In this document: positions 19,014 to 28,922 of the stretch, piece by piece
Position numbering within the stretch: the first letter of the stretch is position 1
Layout of the letters: every line of letters begins with the position of its first letter
From: Vreelandella olivaria
Lineage (GTDB): Bacteria; Pseudomonadota; Gammaproteobacteria; Pseudomonadales; Halomonadaceae
DNA: 64,000 bases
Direction: 5' to 3'
NCBI GenBank assembly: GCA_004295565.1
Contig: AP019416.1
Location: 930,001 to 994,000 of the forward strand
The notes under the pieces: generated by a model
The model's input: only the letters and a program-made list of their open reading frames with translations
Database searches by the model: none
Told to the model about the DNA's origin: nothing
Made by a program: the position numbers and the translations under genes

Positions 19014-22000
19014 CTAACGAGTATCTTCCAGCTGCGCTTGAGCCAAACGTTTCGCCCCGGCAAAGTCTGCCTTACCAGAGCCAAGGTGAGGGATGGTCTC
19101 CACCGTAAACCAGTGGCTGGGGATCATCATTGATGATGTGCCGTTGGCGAGCATGGCGGCCTTAACGGTGCTGGCGTCTAACGCGGTTTCTGAAAGCAGC
19201 ACAATTCGCTCGCCCTTGCGGCTGTCGGGGATACTCACCGCCATTAGCGCGTTGTCTGGCTCTTCCAGCGCCGCTTTAACGGCCGCTTCAACGGCGCTGA
19301 GGCTGATCATTTCACCGCCGATCTTGGCAAAGCGTGCATAGCGGTCAATCAGGGTTAAAAGCCGTCTTCGTCGATAAAGCCTTTATCTCCCGTTATGTAC
19401 CAGCGGTGGCCATCGCTCTCGTGGAGCGCCTTGGCCGTGCGGTCGGGGTCGTTGAGGTAGCCCTGCATAATCTGCGGGCCGCTGATCAAAATCATGCCGG
19501 CCTCGCCGGTGGGCAGCTCTTCAAAGCTCTCCGGGTCGACGATTTTGAAGCTGGTGCCGGGCAGCGGCATACCCACGGTGCCTACTTTGCTGCCCCGCTG
19601 CACCTGCTGATAGTGAACGCCCATGGCATCGGGAAGGTTGACGGAAGCAACGGGGCGATTTCGGTGGCGCCGTAGCCTTCATAAATGGGCTTGTGGAATT
19701 TCAGCGCGAAGTCGTTACGCACGTTGCCGTCGAGCTTCTCTGCCCCGGCGACTACGATTCTCAAGCTCTCCAGCATCAGCGGATGCACCTTTGTGCTGCG
19801 TACAAACAGCCTTAAAAGCTGGAGGTGCCGAACATAATCGTGGCTTTGTTCTTGGCAATAGCACCCGCAATGCCAGGGGCATCGGTGGGGTCGGGTGGCA
19901 CACCAGCGGCAGCCCTTCAATCAGTGGTAACAACTGGGTCACTGTGAGGCCGAAGGCGTGGAACAGCGGCAGTGAGCCCATCACCACGTCGTTGCTCTGG
20001 GTGTTGAGCACATCCGAGGTTTGTTTGATATTGGCCATCAGGTTGCGGTGGCTGAGCATCACGCCTTTGGGTTCGCCTTCACTGCCGCTGGAGAACAGAA
20101 TGGCGGCAGTCGCGTCGGCATCGTGGCCGTGGCAGAAGCAGCGCTGGAGTAGCCAAGTCGGCAGTATTCTCACCGCAAGCCAGGTGCTCAAGCGCTCGGC
20201 GCGGCCAATCGTGGTTTGCAGGTCTTCTAAAAGACCACCTGCTGCTGCCTGAGTAATTGGCTAACGTCGAGCCCGCGCTGCTCGCTTCTTCACAAAGCGC
20301 TGTGAGGTGAACACGGTGGTGATTTCCGCCTGGGAAAGGGCGGACGTCAACGCTTCTTGGTCGGCGGTGTAATTAAGATTTACCAGCGTTTTACCGGCCA
20401 GCAGCGTGGCCATATTGGCAATGACCCCGGCACTGCTGGTGGGCAGCAGCAGGCCAACGTTCTGTCCTGGGTTGAGTTTGCGAATCCGTTTTGCCATCAG
20501 CAGGCTGGCGGTGAGTGCCTGGCTTGCGTTGAGTGGGCGACCCAGGGTGTCGGCCAGGGCAAGCTCGCTTGGGCGGCGTTTAACGCTTTGAATCCAGGCG
20601 TTGGGTAGGCTGGAAAGCTCCCCATGGCCTGCTGCCAGGAGCGGGTCGCCTGCTCAAAGATGCGCCGTTTGAGCACATCGGCAGGGGTGTCTTTGGGTAG
20701 CGGCTTGCCAAAGGCGACCACCACTGAGCGGTGCAGAGGCGCGTTACGCAGCTCCTTTAACTTGCTGGAGGAGCGGGAGAACTGGCTGCCCCACAGCCCG
20801 CGCAGGTAGAAAGGCACTATTTTTACATTGGGGTTAGCCATTTCACAGGCGCGTTCATAGCCGCGGCGGAACTCGCCTAGTTGTCCGGTGCGGCTAATCG
20901 CCCCTTCGGGAAACAGGCACACCACTTCGCCTGCGTTGAGTTGTTCAGCAACATCGGCCAGAGCCTTTTCGGCACCACTGCCGCGCTCGATGGGAATACA
21001 GCCCAGGGATTTTAAGAACCAGTTGAGGTACCAGCGCTGGTAAACCGATCTGAGCATGACAAAGCGTACCGGGCGGGGACTGGCGATCTGCACCATGGCC
21101 CAATCCACCCAGCTGATATGGTTGCCCAGTAGCAGCACGCCGCCCTGGGCAGGCAGGTTCTGCAAGCCCTGCACATCGACCCGGTAGCGGCGGGTCAGCA
21201 GGAAGCTCAACAGAAAGCGCACCAGGCTTTGGGGCAGTTTAACAATGGTGTAGCCGCCGCCGACCATCGCCACCGTGGCAATGAGCAACAGCAGGTAGTG
21301 GCTATCCACACCCGACAGGGCGAACAGCGCCGTGAGCACCAAAAGCCCAGCATGGCGATGTTCTGGATCCAGTTATTGGCGGCCAGCACGGTGCCTAACT
21401 CGCTGTCGGCGGCGTGAAACTGGATCAGGGCGTTAAGCGGCACGATAAACAGCCCGCCCATCATGCCGATAAACACGAAGTTCAGCGCCTGGCTGCCGGG
21501 CGTGGAGAGAAGCGGCAGGCACCATAACCCCACGGCCACCCCAACAGCGCCTACCGGAATCAAGCCGGTCTCGATGCGGTTGTGAGAGAGCTTGCTGGCG
21601 AGCATGGAACCCAGCGCAATCCCGATACCGCTAGCCGCCAGAATGCCTTGCAGCACCAGAGTATTATCGATACTGAGGGCGTCTTTGGCGTAGGCGGGGA
21701 AGGCCGCCAGCAGCACCTGGCCCACCGACCAGAAGGTGGCCAGACCGATAATGGACAGCCTGATGACGGGCTGGCGGACGATAAGCTGCAGGTTATCTTT
21801 CAGCGCAGCCCCTTAATGTAGCGCTGCCAGGTCAAGGGAGTATCGGGTTGCGTAGTGCTATCAAGCGGCAGACGGTAAAGCGTTGCCACTTGAATAGCGC
21901 TGTTGAGCACCAGCAGCCAGCCCAGTGGCGCTATTTGGCGCAACAGCTGCGCTGGGGTGTGATCATCTGGCGATACCCAGGTCTCAAACAGGGCGGTAAA

Positions 22001-22470
22001 TGCCACGGTGCCCGCCAGGATAGCGCCGATAGTCACGGCCTGAATCAGCCCGTTGGCTTCTGCCAGGCGCGGTTTGCCGAACAGCCCTTGACCAAACCGT
22101 ATTTGGCCGGGGAGTAGAAGGCCGATTGGATCGCCAGCAGCAGCGTCATCGCAAAGGCCAGCCAGAACCAGCCTTGGTAGTAGGCAGCGGTGATGCCCAG
22201 TGACACCGCCACGGCGGCCCAGGCCGATGCGCGCAGAACGCGTACCTTGGGGTAGCTGTCCGCCACGTGGCCCGCCGGGCTAAACAGCAGGATAAACGGC
22301 AGTAAAATCAGCCCATTGACCAGGGCGGTGAGGACGACCTGTGTTTCGCCATCGTAACTTTTAAAGATCGTGTTCTGAATAACAATCTTGTGCCCCAAAT
22401 CCACAAAGGCATTGAGAAAGATGGCGATCAGGTAGGGCAAAGCACCCTTGATATGTAACAGTCGTTGCAT
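19014..22470 (-). CDS. aas: Trifunctional LplT-PlsC-acyl-ACP synthetase (Aas-like) (many frameshifts)
   Basis: A single polypeptide of about 1150 residues recycling lysophospholipids. The first third is an MFS flippase like LplT (LPYLIAIFLNAFVDLGHKIV). The second is a PlsC-type acyltransferase with LLGNHISWVDWAM as the NHx4D box and LFPEGAISRTGQ as the second box. The last third is an AMP-forming acyl-ACP/CoA synthetase with the P-loop AAILFSSGSEGEPKGVMLSH and GHRWYITGDKGFIDEDGF. The domains run on in order without any stop other than frameshifts, near 22080, 21800, 21340, 20500, 20250, 19850, 19620 and 19340. Enterobacteria encode LplT separately; the triple fusion is common in other gammaproteobacteria. 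Confidence 0.85.
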
Positions 22471-22630
22471 GGTTGTGTAGCCTTATAAGTCCCTGTAAGT
22501 AGTCGCACTTTCTAAGCAAGGCTTACTGGTTGCAACTCATTTGCACAAAGTCGTGTTATAGGTGCTGGTCGGTATCATTATTTGCTACTTTTAATGTGTG
22601 GTGCACCTTCATTCCGCTTACGAGATTACT

Positions 22631-23420
22631 ATGTCCCAAGCTGATTCGCTGATTGAAACGCTAAAACGCCAGCTTCGCGCTCAGGATAAAACCTATGCCG
22701 ATGTCGCTAAGTGGTTGGCGCTGAGCGAGGCCTCGGTAAAGCGCCTATTTGCTGAAAAGCACTTTACGCTATCGCGGCTGGAGTGTATCTGTGACCAGCT
22801 AAATATCGAATTCGCCGAGCTGGTGCAGACGATGCAAGCCGACGAGCAGCGTTTGCAGGCGCTCACCTATGCCCAGGAGCAGAGTATTGTGGATGATCGC
22901 GAGCTGTTTCTGGTGGCTGTCTGCGTTATCAATGGCTATAGCTTCGACGAAATTCATCACCAGTACCAGCTAAGTGAAGCCGAGTGTATTCAGCAGTTAC
23001 TCGCTTGAGCGTCTTAAACTTATTGAGCTGCTTCCTGGTAATCGGATCAGGCGGCGGGTAGCCGCCAATTTCCGCTGGCAGGCGGATGGGCCGATCCAGC
23101 GCTTCTTTCAGCAGCATATCGCCAACGAGTTTTTCCGCTCCCGTTTCGATAGCGACAGCGAGAAGTTGATGGTACTCAATGGCCTGTTGTCCCCCGCTGG
23201 TAATGCCGAGTGGCAGCAGACCATGCAGCGCCTGGCTAAAGAGTTTCACGCGCTATGCGAGCGAGAGAGCGGGCTACCCATTCATCAGCGGTTTGGCACG
23301 ACCTCTGTGCTGGCGGTACGGCAATGGCAGTATGGGCTGTTTCAGGATTACAAGCGGGGCGGCCAAATAGCCCCAGCGCTACGTAGCTGTGTTCCGGAAG
23401 AGAGTGGCCTCTTGTTCTAG
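22631..23420 (+). CDS. Helix-turn-helix (XRE) regulator with C-terminal effector region (frameshift)
   Basis: A cytoplasmic regulator of about 263 residues, widespread in marine gammaproteobacteria. The DNA-binding region is KTYADVAKWLALSEASVKRL, followed by RLECICDQLNIEFAELVQTM. The frame breaks near 23005 and continues with IELLPGNRIRRRVAANFRWQ to the stop. It is divergent from the trifunctional lipid gene by about 160 bp and might regulate it. The stop overlaps the end of the convergent LysR gene. Confidence 0.75.
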
Positions 23421-24096
23421 CCACTCGACAAAGCGTGCCGCTGATTGGGCGCTTTTAAACCAATCGCTCCAGCTTGGAATGGGGTGTGGCCTGCATGGCT
23501 ACACCAATCCACGGTGAGCAGTGTCTGTGCCAGCAAATCGTTGGGGGTTCGTATACTTGCCTGCGCTAATAGGGAGGGTGAGCAAACGGGAAAGAGGGTG
23601 TCTTCAAATAAACGCAGGCTGGTGACGCCGGGCCAAGGGCTTTGACCGTAACGCAGCGATAAGCGTGCCCTGTTGGGCAACCACAGCGGTGGCGTTAAGC
23701 GCGCCTCGGCATCCAGTGAGATCTCGATTTGCCGCTCACTGGCTTCAAAGCCGGGTAAGCGGGGAGTAGCCAAAGCTGTAGGAAAGAAGGTGGTGCACTC
23801 AGTAGTAAGCGAAAAGCGTCTTCTGAGCGCACGGTGACGTTCTGTACGCCGCTGGCAATACGCAAAAGGCCTGCCTGCACATCTTCGGCCAGTACCCGGC
23901 CTGCTTCGGTAACGCACACCCCATTGGCATGACGTTCAAAGAGCACCACGCCTAAGTGATCTTCCAACTGTTTGACCTGTCGGCTAACGGCGCCAGGCGT
24001 TACCCCGAGGCGATAAGCGGCGGCTTTGAAGCTATTTTCCCGCACGGCTTCGGCAAACGCGCGCAGTGCATTCAGCGGTAGCCTTTCAATTCTCAT
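23379..24096 (-). CDS. LysR-family regulator with shortened effector domain (frameshifts, internal deletion)
   Basis: A GcvA/AmpR-type LysR regulator: IERLPLNALRAFAEAVRENS and the helix-turn-helix AAYRLGVTPGAVSRQVKQLE. Breaks near 23755 and 23480 are bridged to SWSDWFKSAQ, which then runs directly into SAARFVEWLEQEATLF, the usual C-terminal helix. About 60 residues that normally lie between these two blocks (second half of the effector-binding domain) are missing, giving about 239 instead of 300 residues. It is divergent from the EamA exporter at 24194, its likely target. The ligand response may be lost if the deletion is real. Confidence 0.7.
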
Positions 24097-24193
24097 AGCG
24101 TGAATTTTCCTAAGCCTAGACCCGATAAGTAATCGTTTGTATGCAATGACGCTTACTGCTGCAATGGGCCCCTATAGGTTATAGGAGCCTGCA

Positions 24194-25123
24194 ATGAGTA
24201 ATCAAAGAATAGTCGCCACCGACCACACTGCCTGCATGGTTGGTCGATCGCAGCGAAAGTCAGTGGACGCAACGGCAGCATCGCTGATGCTGCTATTTTG
24301 CCTGGTGTTGGGTTTTCAGCAGGTGGCGATTAAGGGTGTGGCTGAGGATATCTCACCCATTGTACAGATGGGCCTGCGCTCTATTATGGCGCTTTGCCTG
24401 GTCGGCGGGCTGGCTTATTGGCGCGGCATCCGCTGGGCGGATATGGGTCACCACTGGGCCCCTGGGTTGTTGGTGGGCCTCGGGTTTGCTGCCGAGTTCG
24501 CTTTTATCGCCTGGGGGCTAACCTATACCTTGGCGTCCCATATGTCGGTGTTTCTGTATACTGCGCCCATCTTCGCTGCCCTGGGTTTGCATCTTTGGGT
24601 ACCTGGCGAGCAACTCTCCATTCGCCAGTGGTGGGGCGTCGGCTTGGCATTTCTGGGTATGGTGGTTGCCATGGCGCCAAGCGGCGCCTACAGCATCGAG
24701 ATTGTTATCGGTGATGCACTGGGCTTGCTGGCAGGGCTCTCTTGGGCGGCCACGACCGTCGTGATCCGTAGGACCTCGCTTTCCGAAGCGCCAGCAGAGC
24801 TCACTCTGAGCTATCAACTGAGTGTGACGGCGTTGTTGCTCCTGCCGGTGGCGGCTATGTCCGGGCAGTTAATGAGCGCGCAGTTTACCCCGATGGCGAT
24901 AGCCAGCCTCGGCTTTCAGACGCTGATCATTTCGTTTGCTGCGTTGCTGTTATGGTTCACCTTGTTGCGCCGCTACCGCGCTTCGCAGTTAGGCGTGTTT
25001 TCTTTCTTAGCGCCGCTTTTCGGTATTCTGTTTGGTACACTGCTGCTCAATGAGCCGCTGAGCATTAATTTTGTAATCGGCGGTGGCGTTATTTTAGTTG
25101 GCATCATTCTGGTGACTCGCTAA
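24194..25123 (+). CDS. EamA/DMT-family transporter
   Basis: An intact 309-residue drug/metabolite exporter with ten predicted helices in two EamA repeats. The first repeat starts SLMLLFCLVLGFQQVAIKGV and the second around LGLLAGLSWAATTVVIRRTS; the end is INFVIGGGVILVGIILVTR. Such proteins usually export amino acids or related metabolites. The divergent LysR gene about 100 bp away is its probable regulator. Substrate unknown. Confidence 0.88.
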   Translation: MSNQRIVATDHTACMVGRSQRKSVDATAASLMLLFCLVLGFQQVAIKGVAEDISPIVQMGLRSIMALCLVGGLAYWRGIRWADMGHHWAPGLLVGLGFAAEFAFIAWGLTYTLASHMSVFLYTAPIFAALGLHLWVPGEQLSIRQWWGVGLAFLGMVVAMAPSGAYSIEIVIGDALGLLAGLSWAATTVVIRRTSLSEAPAELTLSYQLSVTALLLLPVAAMSGQLMSAQFTPMAIASLGFQTLIISFAALLLWFTLLRRYRASQLGVFSFLAPLFGILFGTLLLNEPLSINFVIGGGVILVGIILVTR

Positions 25124-25159
25124 ACGCATGCACCCATCTACCTTTGCGAAAACACCGAT

Positions 25160-26022
25160 ATGAGCATTACCCCTTTTCAAGCACTGGCGTGCCCGTTAGA
25201 TGGAAAACCACTCAGTCGGTCGGATGGCGCTTGGCGGTGCTCTGATGGTCACAGCTTTGATATTGCCAAGCAGGGCTACGTTAACTTACTGCCTGTGCAG
25301 CAAAAACGTTCCCACGATCCGGGGGGATAGCAAAGCAATGGTAGCTGCCCGGCAGCGCTTTCTAAACGCGGGGCACTACCAGCCCATTGCAGAAGCGGTC
25401 AGTCATGCCGTGTTGGGCCATATTGAAACTCAAGCGACAGAGAGCCTGCCGTTTAGCTGTCTGGATGCAGGCTGCGGTGAGGGTTACTATCTTCGCCAAC
25501 TGGCTCATGCCGCTGCTACCTCACCGTCACTTTCACTGCTGGGGCTGGATATTTCCAAGTGGGCGGTACTGGCTGCCGCCAAGCAGGATGCGAAACAGGC
25601 ACCGCTAAGCAGTTGGGCAGTGGGCAGCAATGCGCATTTGCCAGTGCAGACGGGAACGCTGGATAGCGTGCTGTGTATGTTTGGCTTTCCTGTGGCTAGC
25701 GAGTTTGCTCGTGTGTTGAAAACCGGTGGCGCACTACTAAAGGTTGAGGCGGGGCCCAATCACCTGCGGGAGCTGCGGAGGTTATCTATCCCACGTTAAA
25801 GCCTGAACGCTCGACTGAGACAGAGGCGCTGGAAGGCTTTACTCACCATAGCAGCGAGAGAGTAAGCTACTCGCTTGCACTCAACGGCAGTGACGAAATT
25901 GCCGATCTGTTGGCGATGACACCGCATTTATACCGGGCCAACGCTGAGGGACGTGCGCAGCGGCACTTGAAATGCTGTCCGTAACGGTGGATGCACGAAT
26001 TTTAATATATACGCGAATATAA
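25160..26022 (+). CDS. rlmA: 23S rRNA (guanine-N1)-methyltransferase RlmA (frameshifts)
   Basis: An S-adenosylmethionine-dependent methyltransferase that acts on a guanine of 23S rRNA helix 35 (G745 in E. coli). The zinc-binding N-terminus reads LACPLDGKPL and WRCSDGHSFDIAKQGYVNLL, with Asp where E. coli has the second Cys. The SAM site is CLDAGCGEGYYLRQLA and LGLDISKWAV. Breaks near 25320, 25780 and 25965 are bridged by conserved sequence, including KRSHDPGDSKAMVAARQRFL and EGFTHHSSERVSYSLAL. Length about 285 residues. The start at 25160 precedes MSITPFQALACP. Confidence 0.9.
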
Positions 26023-26061
26023 GAGAGGGGCGCAAACGCAGCTTTAGTATGCCCCAAACGC

Positions 26062-26109
26062 AACAAGGCCCGCATAAGCGGTCTTGTTATCCGAACCTCG
26101 GAAGGTTCG
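26062..26109. terminator. Two hairpins between convergent rlmA and cold-shock genes
   Basis: The first hairpin (26062-26088) pairs AACAAGGCC with GGTCTTGTT and has one G-T pair. The second (26092-26109) pairs CGAACC with GGTTCG. Either could terminate rlmA or the convergent cold-shock transcript. Confidence 0.6.
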
Positions 26110-26161
26110 AGCAAATTCTTAAGTGCTATGTCTTAGAGACTTAGTCTTAAAAAACCTAGGT

Positions 26162-26367
26162 TTAGGAAATTTGCTTGATGTTTGAAGCCTGAAGGCCTTT
26201 CTTACCCTGGGTAACGTCAAAGAAACGTTAGCGCCTTCTTGCAGGGTTTTGAAGCCGTCTGCTTGAATTTCAGAGAAATGGGCAAACAGGTCATCGCCAC
26301 CGTCAGAAGGAGCAATAAAACCGAAGCCTTTAGTATCGTTGAACCACTTAACTGTGCCAGTAGACAT
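26162..26367 (-). CDS. Cold-shock-domain protein (Csp) (one frameshift)
   Basis: A single-domain nucleic-acid chaperone of 68 residues after repair. RNP1 is KGFGFIAPS and RNP2 is [10 protein letters not shown]. The frame is lost at NVSL near 26215: one extra T in the TCTTTG run would restore [20 protein letters not shown] and the stop at 26162. AAGGAA lies just before the ATG. Cold-shock genes often have long leaders; the 390-bp gap upstream could contain one. The family is certain; cold inducibility is not. Confidence 0.92.
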
Positions 26368-26754
26368 AGTAAAATTCCTTTCGCGCAAAGCGCATTATGA
26401 AGTTCCTGGTATCACCCAGATTAATAGTGGATAAAACAAGGAATACAATTGCAGTCTTGCCGAAAGATTTCTAAATCTTTTCGTACACTTCTGAAACCAT
26501 GCTTGCTTGCTAACCAACTGACGCTACAGTGTCACGGATTGTTCGATGTGTCAAAGCCTTTCTGGATTATCTTTCCTAGAGGGGGAGGCGCTAATGGAAG
26601 CCTCGCTGCCATTAGCGTTAGGTTCATATGCATTAGGCGAAACAGTTGAGAGCTTCCTGCTTTGCGCTTGCTAGATATCGCTGTGCCACACTAATAAAGT
26701 GGTCGATATTACTGTATTAGACCTACCAACTTCTTCAAATCTGTAGGGGCTCAA
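26368..26754. other. Intergenic region between divergent csp and DAACS genes
   Basis: About 390 bases with no convincing gene. It must hold the cold-shock promoter and probable leader on the minus strand and the symporter promoter on the plus strand. A short hairpin, GAAAGATTT paired imperfectly with AAATCTTTTC, lies at about 26462-26482. The only frame, of 66 codons at 26449, has no ribosome site or recognisable sequence. Confidence 0.5.
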
Positions 26755-28010
26755 ATGACTCGTATATGGAAGGCCTATGCTCAGGCATCGTTGATTTTAC
26801 GCGTTACTGTCGCGCTGGTGCTGGGCGTAGTGGTTGGGCTTGTTGGCGGAGAGACAGTGGCTGCCTGGCTGGCGCCGCTGGGTGACCTGCTGCTACGACT
26901 GCTTACTTTTTGATTGTCCCCATTGTGCTGTTTACGCTGATGGTCGGGGTGAATCAGTCCCGGGAGGGAAGCGCTGGTCGCGTAGGCGGCAAGGTGTTTG
27001 GCTATTACCTTACCTCTTCTGCGCTGGCGATCATGGTGGGCTTAGCGGTTGCCACGTTGTTTAGCCCCGGCAGCGGTATGACGTTGGATGAGAACGCCAG
27101 TTTCTCGGTGCCCGAGAATCCCGGGGGTCGTCGATACGCTGCTGAATATAGTGCCGGATAATATTATTGGTGCGTTTGCCGAACTCAACATGTTGGGCAT
27201 TATTTTTACGGCGCTGGTGTTTGGCATTGCGCTGTTAAAATGCGCCAGTCGGAGCGCCAGCATGCCATGGGTGAGCGTCTTTATGGGGTGATTGAAGCGC
27301 TAAACGAGGTCACTCTAAAAGTGATGTCAGGGGTATTGCACTACGTGCCCATTGGCGTGTTTGCGATTGTCGCCGAAACGGTGAGTCAGCAGGGATTGGC
27401 AACGCTGCTCTCATTGGGCGATATGGTGGTCGTACTGTATATCGCCCTGGCAACCCAACTGCTGATTTATTGCGGCATCATGCGGCTGTTTGGCGTGAAG
27501 CTGCGCACCTTTTTTCGCGAAGCCCGTACGCCCATGGCTACGGCGTTTGCTACCCAAAGTAGCTCGGGTACGTTACCGCTAACGATTAATGCTGCTCACC
27601 GCTTAGGGATTCCCAAAAGCATCTATGGTTTTAGTCTGCCATTAGGGGCTACTTTAAATATGGATGGGGCGGCGATTCGTATCGCTATCTCGGCGGTGTT
27701 TGCCGCCAACGTGATGGGTGCACCGCTGGATTTCATCAGCATGGTGCAAATTGTGTTGATCGGCACGCTGGTGTCGGTGGGCACGGCAGGGGTGCCGGGG
27801 GCCGGTATCATCATGATTGCCACGGTGTTTGCGCAAGTGGGCTTGCCAATTGAAACCGTCGCGTTGCTCACCGCTATCGATGCACTGGTGGGCATGGGGT
27901 GTACGGCGCTGAACGTGACAGGCGACTTGGTCGGCACCTCCGTAATTGCCCGTAGTGAAGGCGAGGAGTTGCAAGAGGCGTTTGTCGAAGAAGCGCCCGT
28001 GCGGAGGTAA
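26755..28010 (+). CDS. Dicarboxylate/amino acid:cation symporter (DAACS family) (frameshifts)
   Basis: A sodium- or proton-coupled symporter of the GltP/DctA family, about 418 residues. Helix 1 is ILRVTVALVLGVVVGLVGG. The re-entrant loop signature SSSGTLPLT is clear, as are NMDGAAIRI (cation and substrate site) and GTAGVPGAGI (second hairpin). Breaks lie near 26905, 27120 and 27245, each rescued in the next frame. Whether it carries glutamate, aspartate, serine or C4-dicarboxylates cannot be told reliably. No neighbouring gene points to one substrate. Confidence 0.88.
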
Positions 28011-28045
28011 AGGCAGCAGGCCAATAACGACTATAAGGAAAGCAC

Positions 28046-28534
28046 ATGTTGAATGATCAAGAGTTCGTTTACTTAACGCGTGCCGTCGAACTAGCCGAAG
28101 AGGCTCTTAACGCGGGGATGAACCCTTTGGCAGCGTCCTGGTAAGTGCCGAAGGAGAGGTCTTGGCAGAAGACCGTAACCGTATTACCGGTGGGGATTCT
28201 ACTCAGCACCCTGAGTTTTTCCTGGCGCGCTGGGCTGCTCAAAATATGGCCCCAGAGGCGCGCTCAAAGGCGACCGTTTATACTTCCGGTGAACACTGCC
28301 CCATGTGCCGCTGCCCACGGCTGGGTAGGGCTAGGGCGAATTGTCTATGCCAGCTCGTCGGAACAGTTGGGGCGCTGGCTTGCAGATTTGGATGTGGCGC
28401 CTTCTCCAGTTGCCCCCTTGCCTATTCAACAGATTGTGCCAGGGCTCAAGGTGGAAGGCCCGATAGCTGAGCTGGATGAACGTGTTCACGCATTGCATAA
28501 ACGTCGCCATGCCAGCCTTACTGTTAAGACATAA
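28046..28534 (+). CDS. Nucleoside/cytidine-like deaminase (two frameshifts)
   Basis: A zinc hydrolase of the cytidine deaminase superfamily, about 163 residues, close to the guanine/nucleoside deaminase group. The zinc motif is HPE (in DSTQHPEFFLARWA) together with HCPMC in YTSGEHCPMC. Breaks near 28120 (GGGGATGAACC) and 28310 are bridged to PFGSVLVSAEGEVL and AAAHGWVGLGRIVYASSSEQ. AAGGAA precedes the ATG. The substrate is uncertain because the loops that set specificity vary. A perfect terminator follows. Confidence 0.83.
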
Positions 28535-28537
28535 AAA

Positions 28538-28563
28538 GCCGCCTAAGCGTTAGCTTAGGCGGC
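28538..28563. terminator. Strong hairpin terminator
   Basis: An 11-bp perfect stem, GCCGCCTAAGC paired with GCTTAGGCGGC, with a 4-base loop. An A-run before it suits termination of the convergent minus-strand peptide gene as well as the deaminase. Confidence 0.85.
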
Positions 28564-28593
28564 GTCGTATTCGCTAAACCGGTCTATGAAATC

Positions 28594-28768
28594 CTAGTGT
28601 TTCAATATCACATAAAACGCATGAATGATGCCCGGTACGAAGCCAAATAGCGTTAGAATAATGTTCAGCCAGAAATGCCCTTTAAAACCGACCTCAAAAA
28701 AATACGCCGAGCGGGGGGAGTATTACGGCAAAAATCATCTTGATTGGATCAGTCGCTGTAAACGCCAT
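28594..28768 (-). CDS. Pmp3/YqaE family small membrane protein (one frameshift)
   Basis: A two-helix membrane peptide of about 57 residues, related to yeast Pmp3 and E. coli YqaE, implicated in membrane potential and salt or cold stress. It starts MAFTATDPIKMIFAVILPPL, and after a seven-T run at about 28705 (six T would keep the frame) continues EVGFKGHFWLNIILTLFGFV and PGIIHAFYVILKH. A perfect AAGGAGG site precedes the ATG. In a halophile a role in ion homeostasis is plausible. Confidence 0.88.
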
Positions 28769-28922
28769 GAAGCCTCCTTTGCTTTCATTGGGGTAACTTG
28801 TACAAGTGTAGGCACGATCAACCTATTTATCCATGCCTTGGCTAACTCTCTGCGACTAGCCGAGTAGACAATCGTTCAATTCCGCCATTTATTTCCGCTC
28901 TATGCTGTTTGGAAGGGATCCC

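Noticed and set aside
26215-26230. Programmed frameshift in the cold-shock gene
   Set aside because: No slippery heptamer or stimulatory structure, and the same kind of break recurs in dozens of unrelated genes.
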